NCBI GenBank assembly: GCA_036429605.1
Contig: CM071590.1
Coordinates: 6,799,263 to 6,863,262 of the forward strand
Direction of reading: 5' to 3'
DNA length: 64,000 nt
DNA from: Cladobotryum mycophilum
Taxonomy: Eukaryota; Ascomycota; Sordariomycetes; Hypocreales; Hypocreaceae
The notes beneath the pieces are model-generated. The model was not told where the DNA came from. It saw only the letters and a list, made by a program, of their open reading frames with translations, and did no database searches. This document shows positions 52,210-62,959 of this stretch, piece after piece. Position numbers and translations under genes: made by a program. Each line of letters begins with the position of its first letter. The stretch's first letter is position 1.

Positions 52210-54077
52210 CTATAAGAATGCGGCGACGGACACTGGAAGCAAGTCGTTGAAGTGCCCATATTAAAAAATTTGGCGCTAGAATATGCAGGGGTAAGAAGTC
52301 GTTGAAAAGCAGTGGTAAGAGGTCGTAGACAATAGCCATCGATAAAATATATAAGGTTCAGGTGCATAGATAAATAAGTATTAGATCAATTGATAATCGA
52401 AGCTAGATATTTTTTATATATTTATTTAAGCGTAGAAATAAATCATTTAAATTATTGCGTAAATTGTATTAAGATCAATTGGATTAAGCGTGTAATTAAT
52501 CAGCGTATATACAAAGTGACATGATAAGCTTTCATGGAAAACAGACCCACCTTTAGTGACAGTTATGCAAGCTACTGATTGGACCACAACCACGGCAAAG
52601 CTTCGGGCAAAGTAACCAATCACAATCAGCTCGAACGAGATCGACTCGAGCAGGTTCGACAGCTTAAATAGAATCGACTCGAGCGTACACAATAGCTCGA
52701 ATAGAATCGATTCGATCTATTACAATTACTAGATCATTGGTTCATTCTCATACGAATAAATATTATACTTATTCAGATCGTAATGAACTTAGTTACTGTA
52801 TGTTTTTTTATGTATGTAATCAGTTATTAATATAATTATTTACTATAAGAATGCGGCGACAGAACTATAAGAATGCGGCGACGGACACTGGAAGCAAGTC
52901 GTTGAAGTGCCCATATTAAAAAATTTGGCGCTAGAATATGCAGGGGTAAGAAGTCGTTGAAAAGCAGTGGTAAGAGGTCGTAGACAATAGCCATCGATAA
53001 AATATATAAGGTTCAGGTGCATAGATAAATAAGTATTAGATCAATTGATAATCGAAGCTAGATATTTTTTATATATTTATTTAAGCGTAGAAATAAATCA
53101 TTTAAATTATTGCGTAAATTGTATTAAGATCAATTGGATTAAGCGTGTAATTAATCAGCGTATATACAAAGTGACATGATAAGCTTTCATGGAAAACAGA
53201 CCCACCTTTAGTGACAGTTATGCAAGCTACTGATTGGACCACAACCACGGCAAAGCTTCGGGCAAAGTAACCAATCACAATCAGCTCGAACGAGATCGAC
53301 TCGAGCAGGTTCGACAGCTTAAATAGAATCGACTCGAGCGTACACAATAGCTCGAATAGAATCGATTCGATCTATTACAATTACTAGATCATTGGTTCAT
53401 TCTCATACGAATAAATATTATACTATAAGAATGCGGCGACGGACACTGGAAGCAAGTCGTTGAAGTGCCCATATTAAAAAATTTGGCGCTAGAATATGCA
53501 GGGGTAAGAAGTCGTTGAAAAGCAGTGGTAAGAGGTCGTAGACAATAGCCATCGATAAAATATATAAGGTTCAGGTGCATAGATAAATAAGTATTAGATC
53601 AATTGATAATCGAAGCTAGATATTTTTTATATATTTATTTAAGCGTAGAAATAAATCATTTAAATTATTGCGTAAATTGTATTAAGATCAATTGGATTAA
53701 GCGTGTAATTAATCAGCGTATATACAAAGTGACATGATAAGCTTTCATGGAAAACAGACCCACCTTTAGTGACAGTTATGCAAGCTACTGATTGGACCAC
53801 AACCACGGCAAAGCTTCGGGCAAAGTAACCAATCACAATCAGCTCGAACGAGATCGACTCGAGCAGGTTCGACAGCTTAAATAGAATCGACTCGAGCGTA
53901 CACAATAGCTCGAATAGAATCGATTCGATCTATTACAATTACTAGATCATTGGTTCATTCTCATACGAATAAATATTATACTTATTCAGATCGTAATGAA
54001 CTTAGTTACTGTATGTTTTTTTATGTATGTAATCAGTTATTAATATAATTATTTACTATAAGAATGCGGCGACAGAA
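52210..54077. repeat. Three tandem units of 655, 558 and 655 bp
   Basis: Units start with CTATAAGAATGCGGCGACGG at 52210, 52865 and 53423 and appear identical over their shared length. The middle one lacks the last 97 bases (the part from TTATTCAGATCG to GCGACAGAA). Each contains a cluster of TCGA tetramers in AATAGAATCGAYTCGA motifs and, in the complete units, a stem-loop GGTTCATT ... AATGAAC. The 81-codon frame present in each is not credible as a gene. A RIP-mutated piece of the unit lies at 30776. Confidence 0.9.
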
Positions 54078-54485
54078 CTATAACATTGCATTAAAACGCA
54101 TAAGGCCAATTTAATCAACCAGTAAGTCAGCCAGTAAGCCGCACACAGGTCGTTAAAAGTGGGCCCGTTCCAATTGGCCAAGAACCAAGTGTAGCCATTG
54201 AGTATGTAGCCATTGTGTGTAGCCATTGAGTGTGCAGTCAATTGAGTGCGTAGCAAAGCAAAGTGCCAATTCAATTAAGCAGTCGGTAAGTCACATAGAG
54301 GTCGTTAAAGGTGGGGCGGGTCATAATCAACCAAGCGCATCCGTTGCCAGGGCAAACGTTTTACGCCAATTGTTTAAAAAAGCAAATAAGCCAAGGGGTA
54401 GAAAACATATAATGAAAGAAAGCCCGGGTTTTTAATTATAGATATATGAGTAAAGTTCATTAAAGCGAATTACGGAACATTTATC
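54078..54485 (+). promoter_or_regulatory. Upstream region of second helicase gene, with short repeats
   Basis: Contains diverged GTCGTTAAAAGTGGGCCCGT motifs (about 54150 and 54300) and a short tandem TGTAGCCATTGAGTG array (54191-54245). It presumably includes the promoter. Confidence 0.45.
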
Positions 54486-57400
54486 ATGGAGCCATTTGTT
54501 TATTTATCAGAATATCGCATTATTATTTGCAAGCCATGTGGTTTTGCATGCGTAGCTAAGGAAGTGGCAGCCCATATAAAGAAACACCACCCCATGATTG
54601 ATTGTTATGAGAGGAAACAAATTACGCAAGCAGTAGGTGACATCCAAGATATTATTCAGGATCAGGCCCAATTGAAGGATTTCGAGTACCCGCCACCAAT
54701 AGTCGAACCGATCCCGTTTATTCAACAGCCCAAGGACGACGGATTAAGATGCGTAGAGTGTGGGCGGGTTTATCGCCAGGTGCGACGGATACAGGAGCAT
54801 TGCCGCAAGGCACACAATTGGGTTAATGAATGGTCCAAGGGCGGCAATGTCGTGAAAAGGGCCAAGCAGGCGCGGGAAGTACCGTGGATAACAGGCGTTC
54901 GTTGCCAGCGGTTTTTCCAAACGCGCGCGGCCAGCGGATGGTTCGAGGTTGGGCGGGATGATGGGGAAGCCAACGGACAGCCGGCGACGGGCGAAAGCAC
55001 CATGGAGAGGATCACGCGAATCCACCAGGAACAGGCCGAGCGATTCGAAGCAAGCACCAAAGAGGCAATCCGCGTGGGCAACGAAAAGATGGAGCCGAAC
55101 GCATGGTTGGATCGGGTCGGGTGGGCAGCCCATTTGCAAAGGTTAGACCCGATCGAGTTACAGGAAGCAACAGGCCCGATTCAGGAGCACGAAGCCGTGT
55201 TGCAGAAGTTATGGGAGAGTTTGGAGCGAGTGATGGATCAGGCACGAGCAACGGCGGTGTCGTCCAAGGTCGGGGCACCAGCGTTGTTCGAGGTCCAGCG
55301 CAAAGAGATCAAGGTCAAGCCAGCCAGACCGTTCGATAACCGGTTAGAGGACGATACGTGGGTACGATACAAGGAGGTGTACAGGAAGTTATTATGCGTC
55401 ATACAGCGAACGCAGCAGTGGGACGATAACAAGCGCCCACCGTATAAGTTTACACCGCGGCAGGGAGATGCATGGGATGATTTCGAAGAGACGATCGAGA
55501 AGAATATACAGTTATTAAGCGAGGGTTTGATAGAAGGGTTGGTAGAGGATGAAAAGGTAGACCGGTTATGTTTGGACATGGTGGTCAAGTTATTAAATCA
55601 CCAAATGAAGCAGGACCATTACGATAACGCAATCATCAGCGGTTTGGCCGTGTTAGGGATCCAAGAGGATAAAGGGTGGATGAGCCCGTTGGATTACACG
55701 CCGATTTATTCGGCCGTTATTAAGATTGCACGCATGTTAGTATTGTACCAGTCGTATTTGGAGAGGGAGGACGAGGTGGCCAAGATGATGAGGGATTTGG
55801 GCATGGACGAGGACGAAGCGCGAGAGGAGGCCAGGGGCGTTTTTCGCATCGTACGGACCAAGGTGCAGAGATTCATGACACAAACAACGCACAGGCGCGA
55901 TGCGGAGCCAACGCCAATGGATTGGATCATGGAAATGCGAACGTACGGGATGTATATCCGATATAACACGGTGGCGGACGGTACCATTGATTGGGACGGC
56001 GATCGAGTTATACACCGGCGGATTCGATTTGGGATGGGTGATTTATCCGACATGTTGCACACGTTGAAAGACGAGGCGCGGGGGTTATTAGCCGAGTTAA
56101 CGATTGTGGACAAGGTAGGTTTAGGATTATTGCCGGTGATCGAATGGGGTAATTTAGAAGACAGCCACAGCGAGCAGAAGGTAGGTTATTCGTTTTTGCA
56201 GGACGACCGCAACGAATGGTTGGGGAAGGGCAAGGATTGGATCATCAAGCGGATCGCGGGGTCGAGCAGCAGGGAAAGGGAGTGGATTTTCAACGGGGGC
56301 AGCGAGGCGAACCCATATAAAGCAGAGGCGGTCCGAAAGTACGGGCAGGTGTTGGAGCAGTTCCGGGAGCGGTTATTCGTGTTGATGCACATGGTGGCAG
56401 GGCAGCCGGCGCGATCGATGGAGATTTTGGGATTGAGGATGGTGAACACGGTCAACGGGGGATCCGCAACATCATGGCGCACAGCCGGATGATGTGTTTC
56501 GTCACGTCGTACCACAAGAATTTCCGTAGCACAGGGCAAGCCAAGGTAATCCACCGGTATTTGCCACGGGAGGTGGGGGAGTTGTTGGTATGGTATTTGT
56601 GGTTGGTGTTACCGTTTTGGCAGCAGGTGCAGGGGGTGATGAAACAAGGGGACAAGTGCAGCCCGTTTTTGTGGGCAGACGAGATTGTAAGCCGAGGCGA
56701 AGAGGAGAGCGAGGTAGACAGGGGGAGCGAGCGAAAGAGAGGGCAGAGAGGGCACAGGGGGCGAGAAGCGGGGAGGAGGAGGCGGCGGGGCCAATTGAGG
56801 AGGAAGATGAAGAGAGGAGAGAGGAAAGGTTGGCGCAAGAAGAAATGGCGCGGACCAAGGGGTTTACAGATTGGGTCAAGGAGCGCAAATGGACATCGGA
56901 CCGGGTGAGACGCATCATGCAGCGGGCGAGCGAGCGATTGTTAGGGAAGAGGTTGAACATCAGCGCATGGCGTCACATTGCGATTGCGATCGCCAACCGG
57001 TATTTGAACCAGTCATGGGGGCAAAGGGGAGAGGGGGCGAAGACGAGGAGGACGGGGATGAGATTGGGGATAACCCGTGGGATTTACAAGCCGGGCACGG
57101 GACACACGTGGCGGGGATGATTTACGCGCGGTTATTGGAGCAAGGGGATTCGGGGACGCAGAAGGAACGAGACAAGTTCCAGATGGTCAGCCGGTTGTGG
57201 CACCGATTTTTAGGGTTCGGGGAGGGCGATTGGGGCGGTCCAGGGGGAGGGGCGACGGGCAAGCGACGGCGCGATGTGTTTGACGGGCCGCGAGAGGAGG
57301 CACGGTTCCGGCGATTCGCGCGATTGCAGCGAGTGGACGTGCGGGGCCAGTTGCGGATGATGATGGGGGAGGGTTCCGAGTTCAGGGGGCAGCAGGAAAA

Positions 57401-59239
57401 GGTGATCCGGGCGATTATACAGGGGGAGAGCCCGATCATACAGATCACGGGGACGGGAGGGGGAAAGAGTTTGTCGTTTATGTTGCCGGCGTTTTGTTCG
57501 CCGGACGGGACGACGATCGTGATTGTGCCGTTAGTATCATTACGGGGGGATTTACACGAGCGATGCGACAAGAGCAAGATCGAGGCGCACATTTGGCAAA
57601 GCCAGCAGAGCAACCGAGCGGCATCGATTGTGTTCGTGACGCCGGAGTCGGCGGTGACAAAGGGGTTCCGGGATTTCGTCAACCGATTACAGGCGCGGCA
57701 GGCATTAGACCGGGTAGTGGTGGATGAGTGTCATATTTTATTGGACGGAGGCGACAAGTTCAGGCCGCAGTTACGGCAGTTGGGGGAAACGTTGCGAGAT
57801 TGGGGGGTACAGAAGGTGTTTTTAACAGCAACATTGGCGCCGGGTGACGAGGAGGAGTTTTTCAAGGTGGCGGTGTTATCAGCGACAAGGGTGAAGATGT
57901 TTCGATCGCGAACGACAAGGCAGAACATCGAGTACAGGGTGGAGATTATCAAGGCAGGGTGGGACGAGCAGGAGAAGGAGGAAGACAAGAGGGTTTGCCG
58001 AATAGTGCGGGAGTGGTTGAACCGGCACGAGGGGGCAGGGCGATTGTGTACGGCGGATCGGTGGAGCGAGTCAAGGGGTTGGCGTCGGCGTTGGGTTGCG
58101 AGGCGTATTACAACAAGATAGACACAACGGAGGGCAAGCAACGGAGGTTAAGGGCGTGGATCCGGGGCGGGACATTGATGGTGGCGACGAACGCATTGGG
58201 GATGGGGGTAGACATCCCAGACATACGATTGGTGGTTCACGCGGGAATGCCGCGTAAGTTGCGAGATTACGTACAGGAGAGCGGGCGAGGGGGCGGGACG
58301 GGACGAAGAGCGAGGCAGTGGTGGTTTGCGGGATGATGAGTCAAGAGGGGGATAAGGGGAGTGGACCAAAGGGAAAAGGGAGAGAGAAGGGGAAGAAGGA
58401 AAAAGAAAAGGAGATATGGGAAGAGGTGGTCAAGGAGTATGTATCAGGTAAATGGTGCCGAAGAGTGATTTTAGATAAGGTGATGGACGGTTGGTTGGAG
58501 AGATTGGGGTGCGAAGAGGGCGAGGAAGTGTGTGATGTGTGCGCTCAAAGGCGTTGGGACGTGGAAGCAGAGGAGGAAATAGCGATAATGGAGGGCGAAG
58601 AGAGCAAGGAGAAGGGAGAGAGTACGAAGGAGATCCGGGAGAGGTTCGAGAGGGTTAGGCGAGAGGCGCGGTACGATGGGTGGGAGGCGGAAAGGGTAAA
58701 GATGTTGGAGGGGGCAGAGGGCGAGGAGTTTGAGAGGCAGTTGGAAAGGTGGGCAGGGTGTTGCGTGGTATGCAAGTTGGGGGGGCATTGGAAGTGGACC
58801 ATAAGATGGATTTGTGCCCGGATAAGGGGGTTCGATGTGGGCAAAGGTACGGGGCAATGTGGAAGAGGTGGAAGAGGAGATGTTTAGGAAACGGCGGTTC
58901 AGGGAGTATTCGGCATGTTACGGGTGCGGGTTACCACAGGCGATATGCGTGGTTTGGGAGGCGGTAGACGAGGACGGGTCCCGGTTCAGGAGGGTAAAGG
59001 GCAAGGAGTGCCAGTACCCGGGGGTATTGAGCGAGGTATACGGGGGGATATGTGGGTTTTACGGAGAGGCAACGGGGTATATAATGTTAGAGATGGCGGG
59101 TTTGGATGGTGTTGTGATTGATAGTGGTAGTGGGTTAGAGGAGATGTTTACATGGTTAGGGGGAAAGATAAAATGGGGAGGGATGGAAAGTAACCGGTTA
59201 TGCAGGGTATTTCACAGGTTATGTAAATTAGTAGAATAG
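54486..59239 (+). pseudogene. Second telomere-linked RecQ-type helicase, seven frame slips all at G runs
   Basis: Reads towards the telomere. N-terminus with Cys/His pairs (CKPCGFACVAKEVAAHIKKH; CVECGRVYRQVRRIQEHCRK) as in the first helicase, a long middle part, then SF2 motifs: ITGTGGGKSLSF (I), VIVPLVSL, VVVDECHILL (II), LTATLA (III), VYGGSVERVKGL (IV), NALGMGVDIPD (V) and QESGRGG (VI), and a Cys-rich tail with CYGCGLPQAICVVW. The frame changes at 56457-56461; 56721-56725 or 56757-56761; 57017-57021 or 57033-57037; 58031-58035; 58289-58293; 58779-58785; and 58826-58830. Every change is a loss of one base in a G5 (once G7) run. No other stops break it. If the runs are undercalled, the gene is intact, about 1.59 thousand codons. 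It is well diverged from the first helicase. Confidence 0.85.
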
Positions 59240-59819
59240 GTAAAGAAAGATTATTAGGGGAAAGGTAAAAAAAGTATATTAAAAGAAATAATAGGTAGTG
59301 GAATTAAAAAGTAAGTAGTAAATAGGAATAGAATAAATAAAATAAAAAAATAAAAAAGGTATTATAGGGTAAGAATAAAACATAGTGAAATGGTAGGGTA
59401 GTAGGGTAAATATAGCGGGGTAAAGAAAAAAATAGATAAAAAATAAAATAAAAGTAATATAAAATAAAAATAGAGTAAAAAGAGAAAGTGAATAATAAGC
59501 CAGATGTTAAAAGAAAATAAGAATATAAATTAAAAAAATAGTTAAAATAAAAAGTATATAAAAGACAATAATAAGGTAATAATATAAGGAAAGAAAAACA
59601 AATCCAGGAAAAAAGCCCCAGTAAGAGGAGGCGCAACGATAGAGTAAGAGAAGTTTAAGGAAAAGAAGAAAGAGTTTAAGGTAATGTAATTGTATAAAGA
59701 GAGGAGAGAGAGTATATATAAGAGGAAAAGAAAAGAGTAAGTTATTAGGGGAAAAGGAAGAGAGAAAGGAGTGTGTATAAGAGTGTGAGAGGGGGGAGAG
59801 TAAGTTAAGTTTAAGAGAG
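59240..59819. other. Very A-rich, C-poor spacer
   Basis: No gene. Consists largely of AAATAAAA/GTAAAA-like runs, then GAGAGGAGAGAGAG purine tracts near 59700. Cytosine is nearly absent from the plus strand. Confidence 0.6.
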
Positions 59820-60760
59820 AGGAGGTAAAAATACCGTCAAAAGCGGGAAACAGTTACAAGGTAAGAGCCCGTAAGTACGACCGTTAGGAGCAGGGGAGGA
59901 GTAAGTGGAGCAACCCGTCGAGAGGAAGAGACGGTTGAGAATAGCCCGTCAGCAGCAGAAGGTGAGCCCGTCCAAGACGAACAGTTAAGGCAAAGCCGGC
60001 AAGGAACAGTCAATAAGAAGGAGCCGTTGAAGCAGTAAGAAAAGCGAAAGCCGGCCGAGATGAAACAGTGTGCGAGGAGTCCGTTAAACAGGAGAAGCCG
60101 TTGGACAGCCGGTCAAAGAGACCGTCAGAAGACGCAGTCGAAGGCGAGCCGTAAAGGACAGGCGGTTAAGGGTACCCCGTCAGAGAGACCCCGTCGTAGA
60201 ACAGAAGGTATAGAGACAGTCGTTAGGATAAAGACCAGTAAGAACATAAAAAGGCCGTCGAAAGGGTAAAGTAGTTCGAGCAGTTTAAGCAGTTCAAGGG
60301 AGCCCGTAAAGCACAGCCCGTCCGCCAGGAACAACCCGACGTTAGCAAAACCGTTCAAAACAACCGGTTAAAAAGAAGAAGTCGTTAAATAAGCAAGAAG
60401 GGTAGAACAGTTGGAGAAGACAGGCCATTTACAAGTAGCCGTAAGGAATAGCCCAGCAGAAGTTCGTTATAAGAACAAAGCCGTTCGGTATATAAGACAA
60501 AGATAATATAGTAAAGCCCGTAAAAAGAAAGGTTAGTTAAGGGACAGGAAGCAAGAACAAGCCGTGAAGGCGGTAGGAAAGGTAAAGCGGTTGGGTTAGA
60601 GAGCCCATTATGAGAGGTTTAGGTTAGGGGCAGCGCGTTAAGGCGGGGCAAAGGAGCACGTTGAAAAGAGGGTAGACGTAAGGAGAAGCCGTTAAATAGC
60701 CCGTTAGGAGACCATTAAGAAACCGTTAAAAGGAAGTCGTTAAGGCCGGCCAGTTAAAGA
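59820..60760 (+). repeat. Array of degenerate CCGTTAA-type heptamers
   Basis: I count 24 CCGT cores on the plus strand in about 930 bases, most followed by T/C/A-A-A or T/C-G-A (CCGTTAA, CCGTCAA, CCCGTAA, CCGTTGA), spaced irregularly at 10-60 bases, in a background of purines. The reverse complement is rare. Frames in it (for example 60060-60269) are not credible genes. TAACGG, the reverse complement, is a Myb-domain recognition core. Confidence 0.7.
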
Positions 60761-61069
60761 GTAAATGTAAAGGGAGTAAAGAGTAAAAAATAGTAAAAAA
60801 AAAGTAAATTATAGTTAAAAACACAGTAGTAGAAGAAAGGTGTTTAGCAAAGGGAAAGAGTATAAGTTAGGATGTAAAAGAGGGTAAAAGAATAGAAAGG
60901 TAGAAGGGAAGTAAAGAAAGGAGTTATAGGGTAAGTAGCAGTATATTAAGGAAGGGAAGTTGACGAAAAAGATAAAAGGGTAAAAGGTGGTAAAAAAGGG
61001 CAGTTATAGGGTAAGGAAAGTAAAAATAAAAAGAATAAAGGGAAGGGGCGTAAAAAGCATTGGATTATA
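60761..61069. other. A/G-rich spacer
   Basis: Runs of GTAAAAAA and AAAGGGTAAAA; no gene seen. Confidence 0.5.
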
Positions 61070-62345
61070 CACAGATTTATTCAGCCGTGATCAAAATCGC
61101 GGGTATATTATTAGTGTTATACCAGTCGTTATTAAAAAGGGTTCCCAGTTCAAGGGGCAGCAGGAAAAGGTAATACAGGCGGTCATACACATAGAGAGGC
61201 CGATCATATAGATCACAGGGACGGGAGGGAGGAAGAGTTTATTGTTTATATTACCGGCGTTTTGTTCGCCGGACAGGACAACAATTATGATTGTACCGTT
61301 AGTATCGTTACAGGGGGATTTACACGAGCGATGCGAGAAAAGCAAGATCGAGGCACACATTTGGCAGAGCCAAGGGAGCAACCGAGCGGCATCAATTATG
61401 TTCGTGACGCCGGAGTCGGCAGTAACGAGGGTGAAGATGTTCCGATGGCGAACGACAAGGCAGAACATCGAGTACAGGGTAGAGATAGTGAAGGCGGGGT
61501 GGGACGAGCAAGAGGAGGAAGAGGATAAGAGGGTTTGCCGAATGGTGCGGGAGTGGTTAAACCGGCATGAGGAGGGCAGGGTGATTGTATACGGCGGATC
61601 GGTGGATCGGGTCAAGGGGTTAGCGAAGACGTTGGGTTGCGAGGCGTATTACAACAAGATCAACACAACAAAGGGCAAGCAACGAAGGTTAAGGGCGTGG
61701 ATCAGGGACGGGACGTTAATGGTGGCGACGAACGCATTGGGGATGGGGGTAGACATGCCGGACATACGATTGGTGGTTCACGCGGGAATGCCGCGTAAGT
61801 TACGAGATTACGTCAGAGGGGGCAGAGGGGGAGGAGTTCGAGAGGCAGTTGGAAAGGTGGGCAGGGTGTTGCGTGGTGTGCAAGTTGGGGGGGGCGTCGG
61901 AGGCGGACCACAAGATAGATTTGTGCCCGGACAAGGGGGTCGATGTGGGCAGTAGTACGTGGCAACGTGTCGGAGGTGGAGGAGGAGATGTTTAAGAAAG
62001 GGCGGTTCGGGGTGTATTCGGGGTGTTACAGGTGCGGTTTACCGTAGGTAATATGTACGGGTTGGGAGGCGGTAGACAAGGACAGGAGCCGGTTCAGGAG
62101 GGTAAAGGGCAAGGGGTATTAGTATAAGGGAGTATTAAGCGAGGTATACGGGAGGATATACGGGTTTTACGGGGAGGCAACGGGGTATGTGATGTTAGAG
62201 ATGGCGGGTTCAGATAGAGTTATGATTGACAGTAATAATAGGTTAGAGGAGATATAGGGGTGGATGGGAGAGAGAGTAAAATAGGGAGGGATGGAAAGTA
62301 GCCGGTTGTGTAGGGTATTTTACAGGTTATATAAATTAGTTAAAG
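61070..62345 (+). pseudogene. Third helicase copy, internally deleted and mutated
   Basis: A close relative of the gene at 54486. It starts with a short piece matching 55690-55765 (TTATTCAGCCGTGATCAAAA) fused to the segment matching 57370 onward. Motif I is damaged (GTGGRKSLLF) with a TAG just before it. The DECH region is deleted: TPESAVT joins directly to RVKMFR. Motifs IV-V (VYGGSVDRVKGL, NALGMGVDMPD) remain; after KLRDYV it jumps again to the tail. At 61568-61576 this copy has GAGGAGGGC where the 54486 gene has the eight-base GAGGGGGC, which shows directly that a base is missing there. Confidence 0.85.
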
Positions 62346-62959
62346 AATAGGGTTTTAGTAATAGTCATATAAGGGTTTTAGTAATAATAACAATAGGGTA
62401 GGAGATAGTAAAAGTAAGGAATATAAGTTAGTAAAGTAACGGATAGGGATATAGGGTAATAAAGCAGAGAGCATATATAATAAAAAGAGCATATAAAATA
62501 AATAAAAACAGGGCAAAAAAAAATAGTAATAAGTAAGTAAGTAATAATAATAAATAAAGAAAAAGAAAAGATATTATAAAAAGTAATATAAAGTTATAAA
62601 GGTTAAGGTATATTAGGGAATGGGTTTATTTAGATAGGAATGAAAAAGTAAGGATAGGAAATTGATTCGGATAAGAATAAAGCGAGGGTTTATAAATGAG
62701 AGGGTTAAGAGTAATATAAATAAGAAAGAATAAAAGAGGGTTAATAAGTAAAATAAAGGATTAAATATAAAGATAAGAATAAAAAACAAAGAATAATAAA
62801 TAAATAAATAAGTTAAGAAGTTGTGATTTAAAGTAAAAGATAAAAATAAGAAAAGAAATAGGTAATAAAAGGGATTTATAGAGTATAAAGTTTTTAGAAT
62901 AAATAATAATGTTGGTTTATGTATGTAATAAAATATAAGAGAGTGTATTAATATAATAA
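62346..62959. other. A-rich, nearly C-free spacer
   Basis: AT-rich with G but almost no C on the plus strand. Similar to 51741-51989 in short stretches. No gene. Confidence 0.55.

Noticed and set aside
52447..53905. Three identical 81-codon minus-strand frames
   Set aside because: They recur only because the 655/558-bp unit is triplicated; there is no family similarity or conserved start context.
56457..58830. Programmed frameshifting or G-insertion editing to explain the helicase frame changes
   Set aside because: The same minus-one G-run breaks occur in unrelated genes on both strands, so undercalled homopolymers or ordinary slippage are simpler.
59304..60358. Tyr/Phe-rich and other frames between the second and third helicase copies
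   Set aside because: They are complements of A-rich spacer or of the CCGT array and have no domain features.
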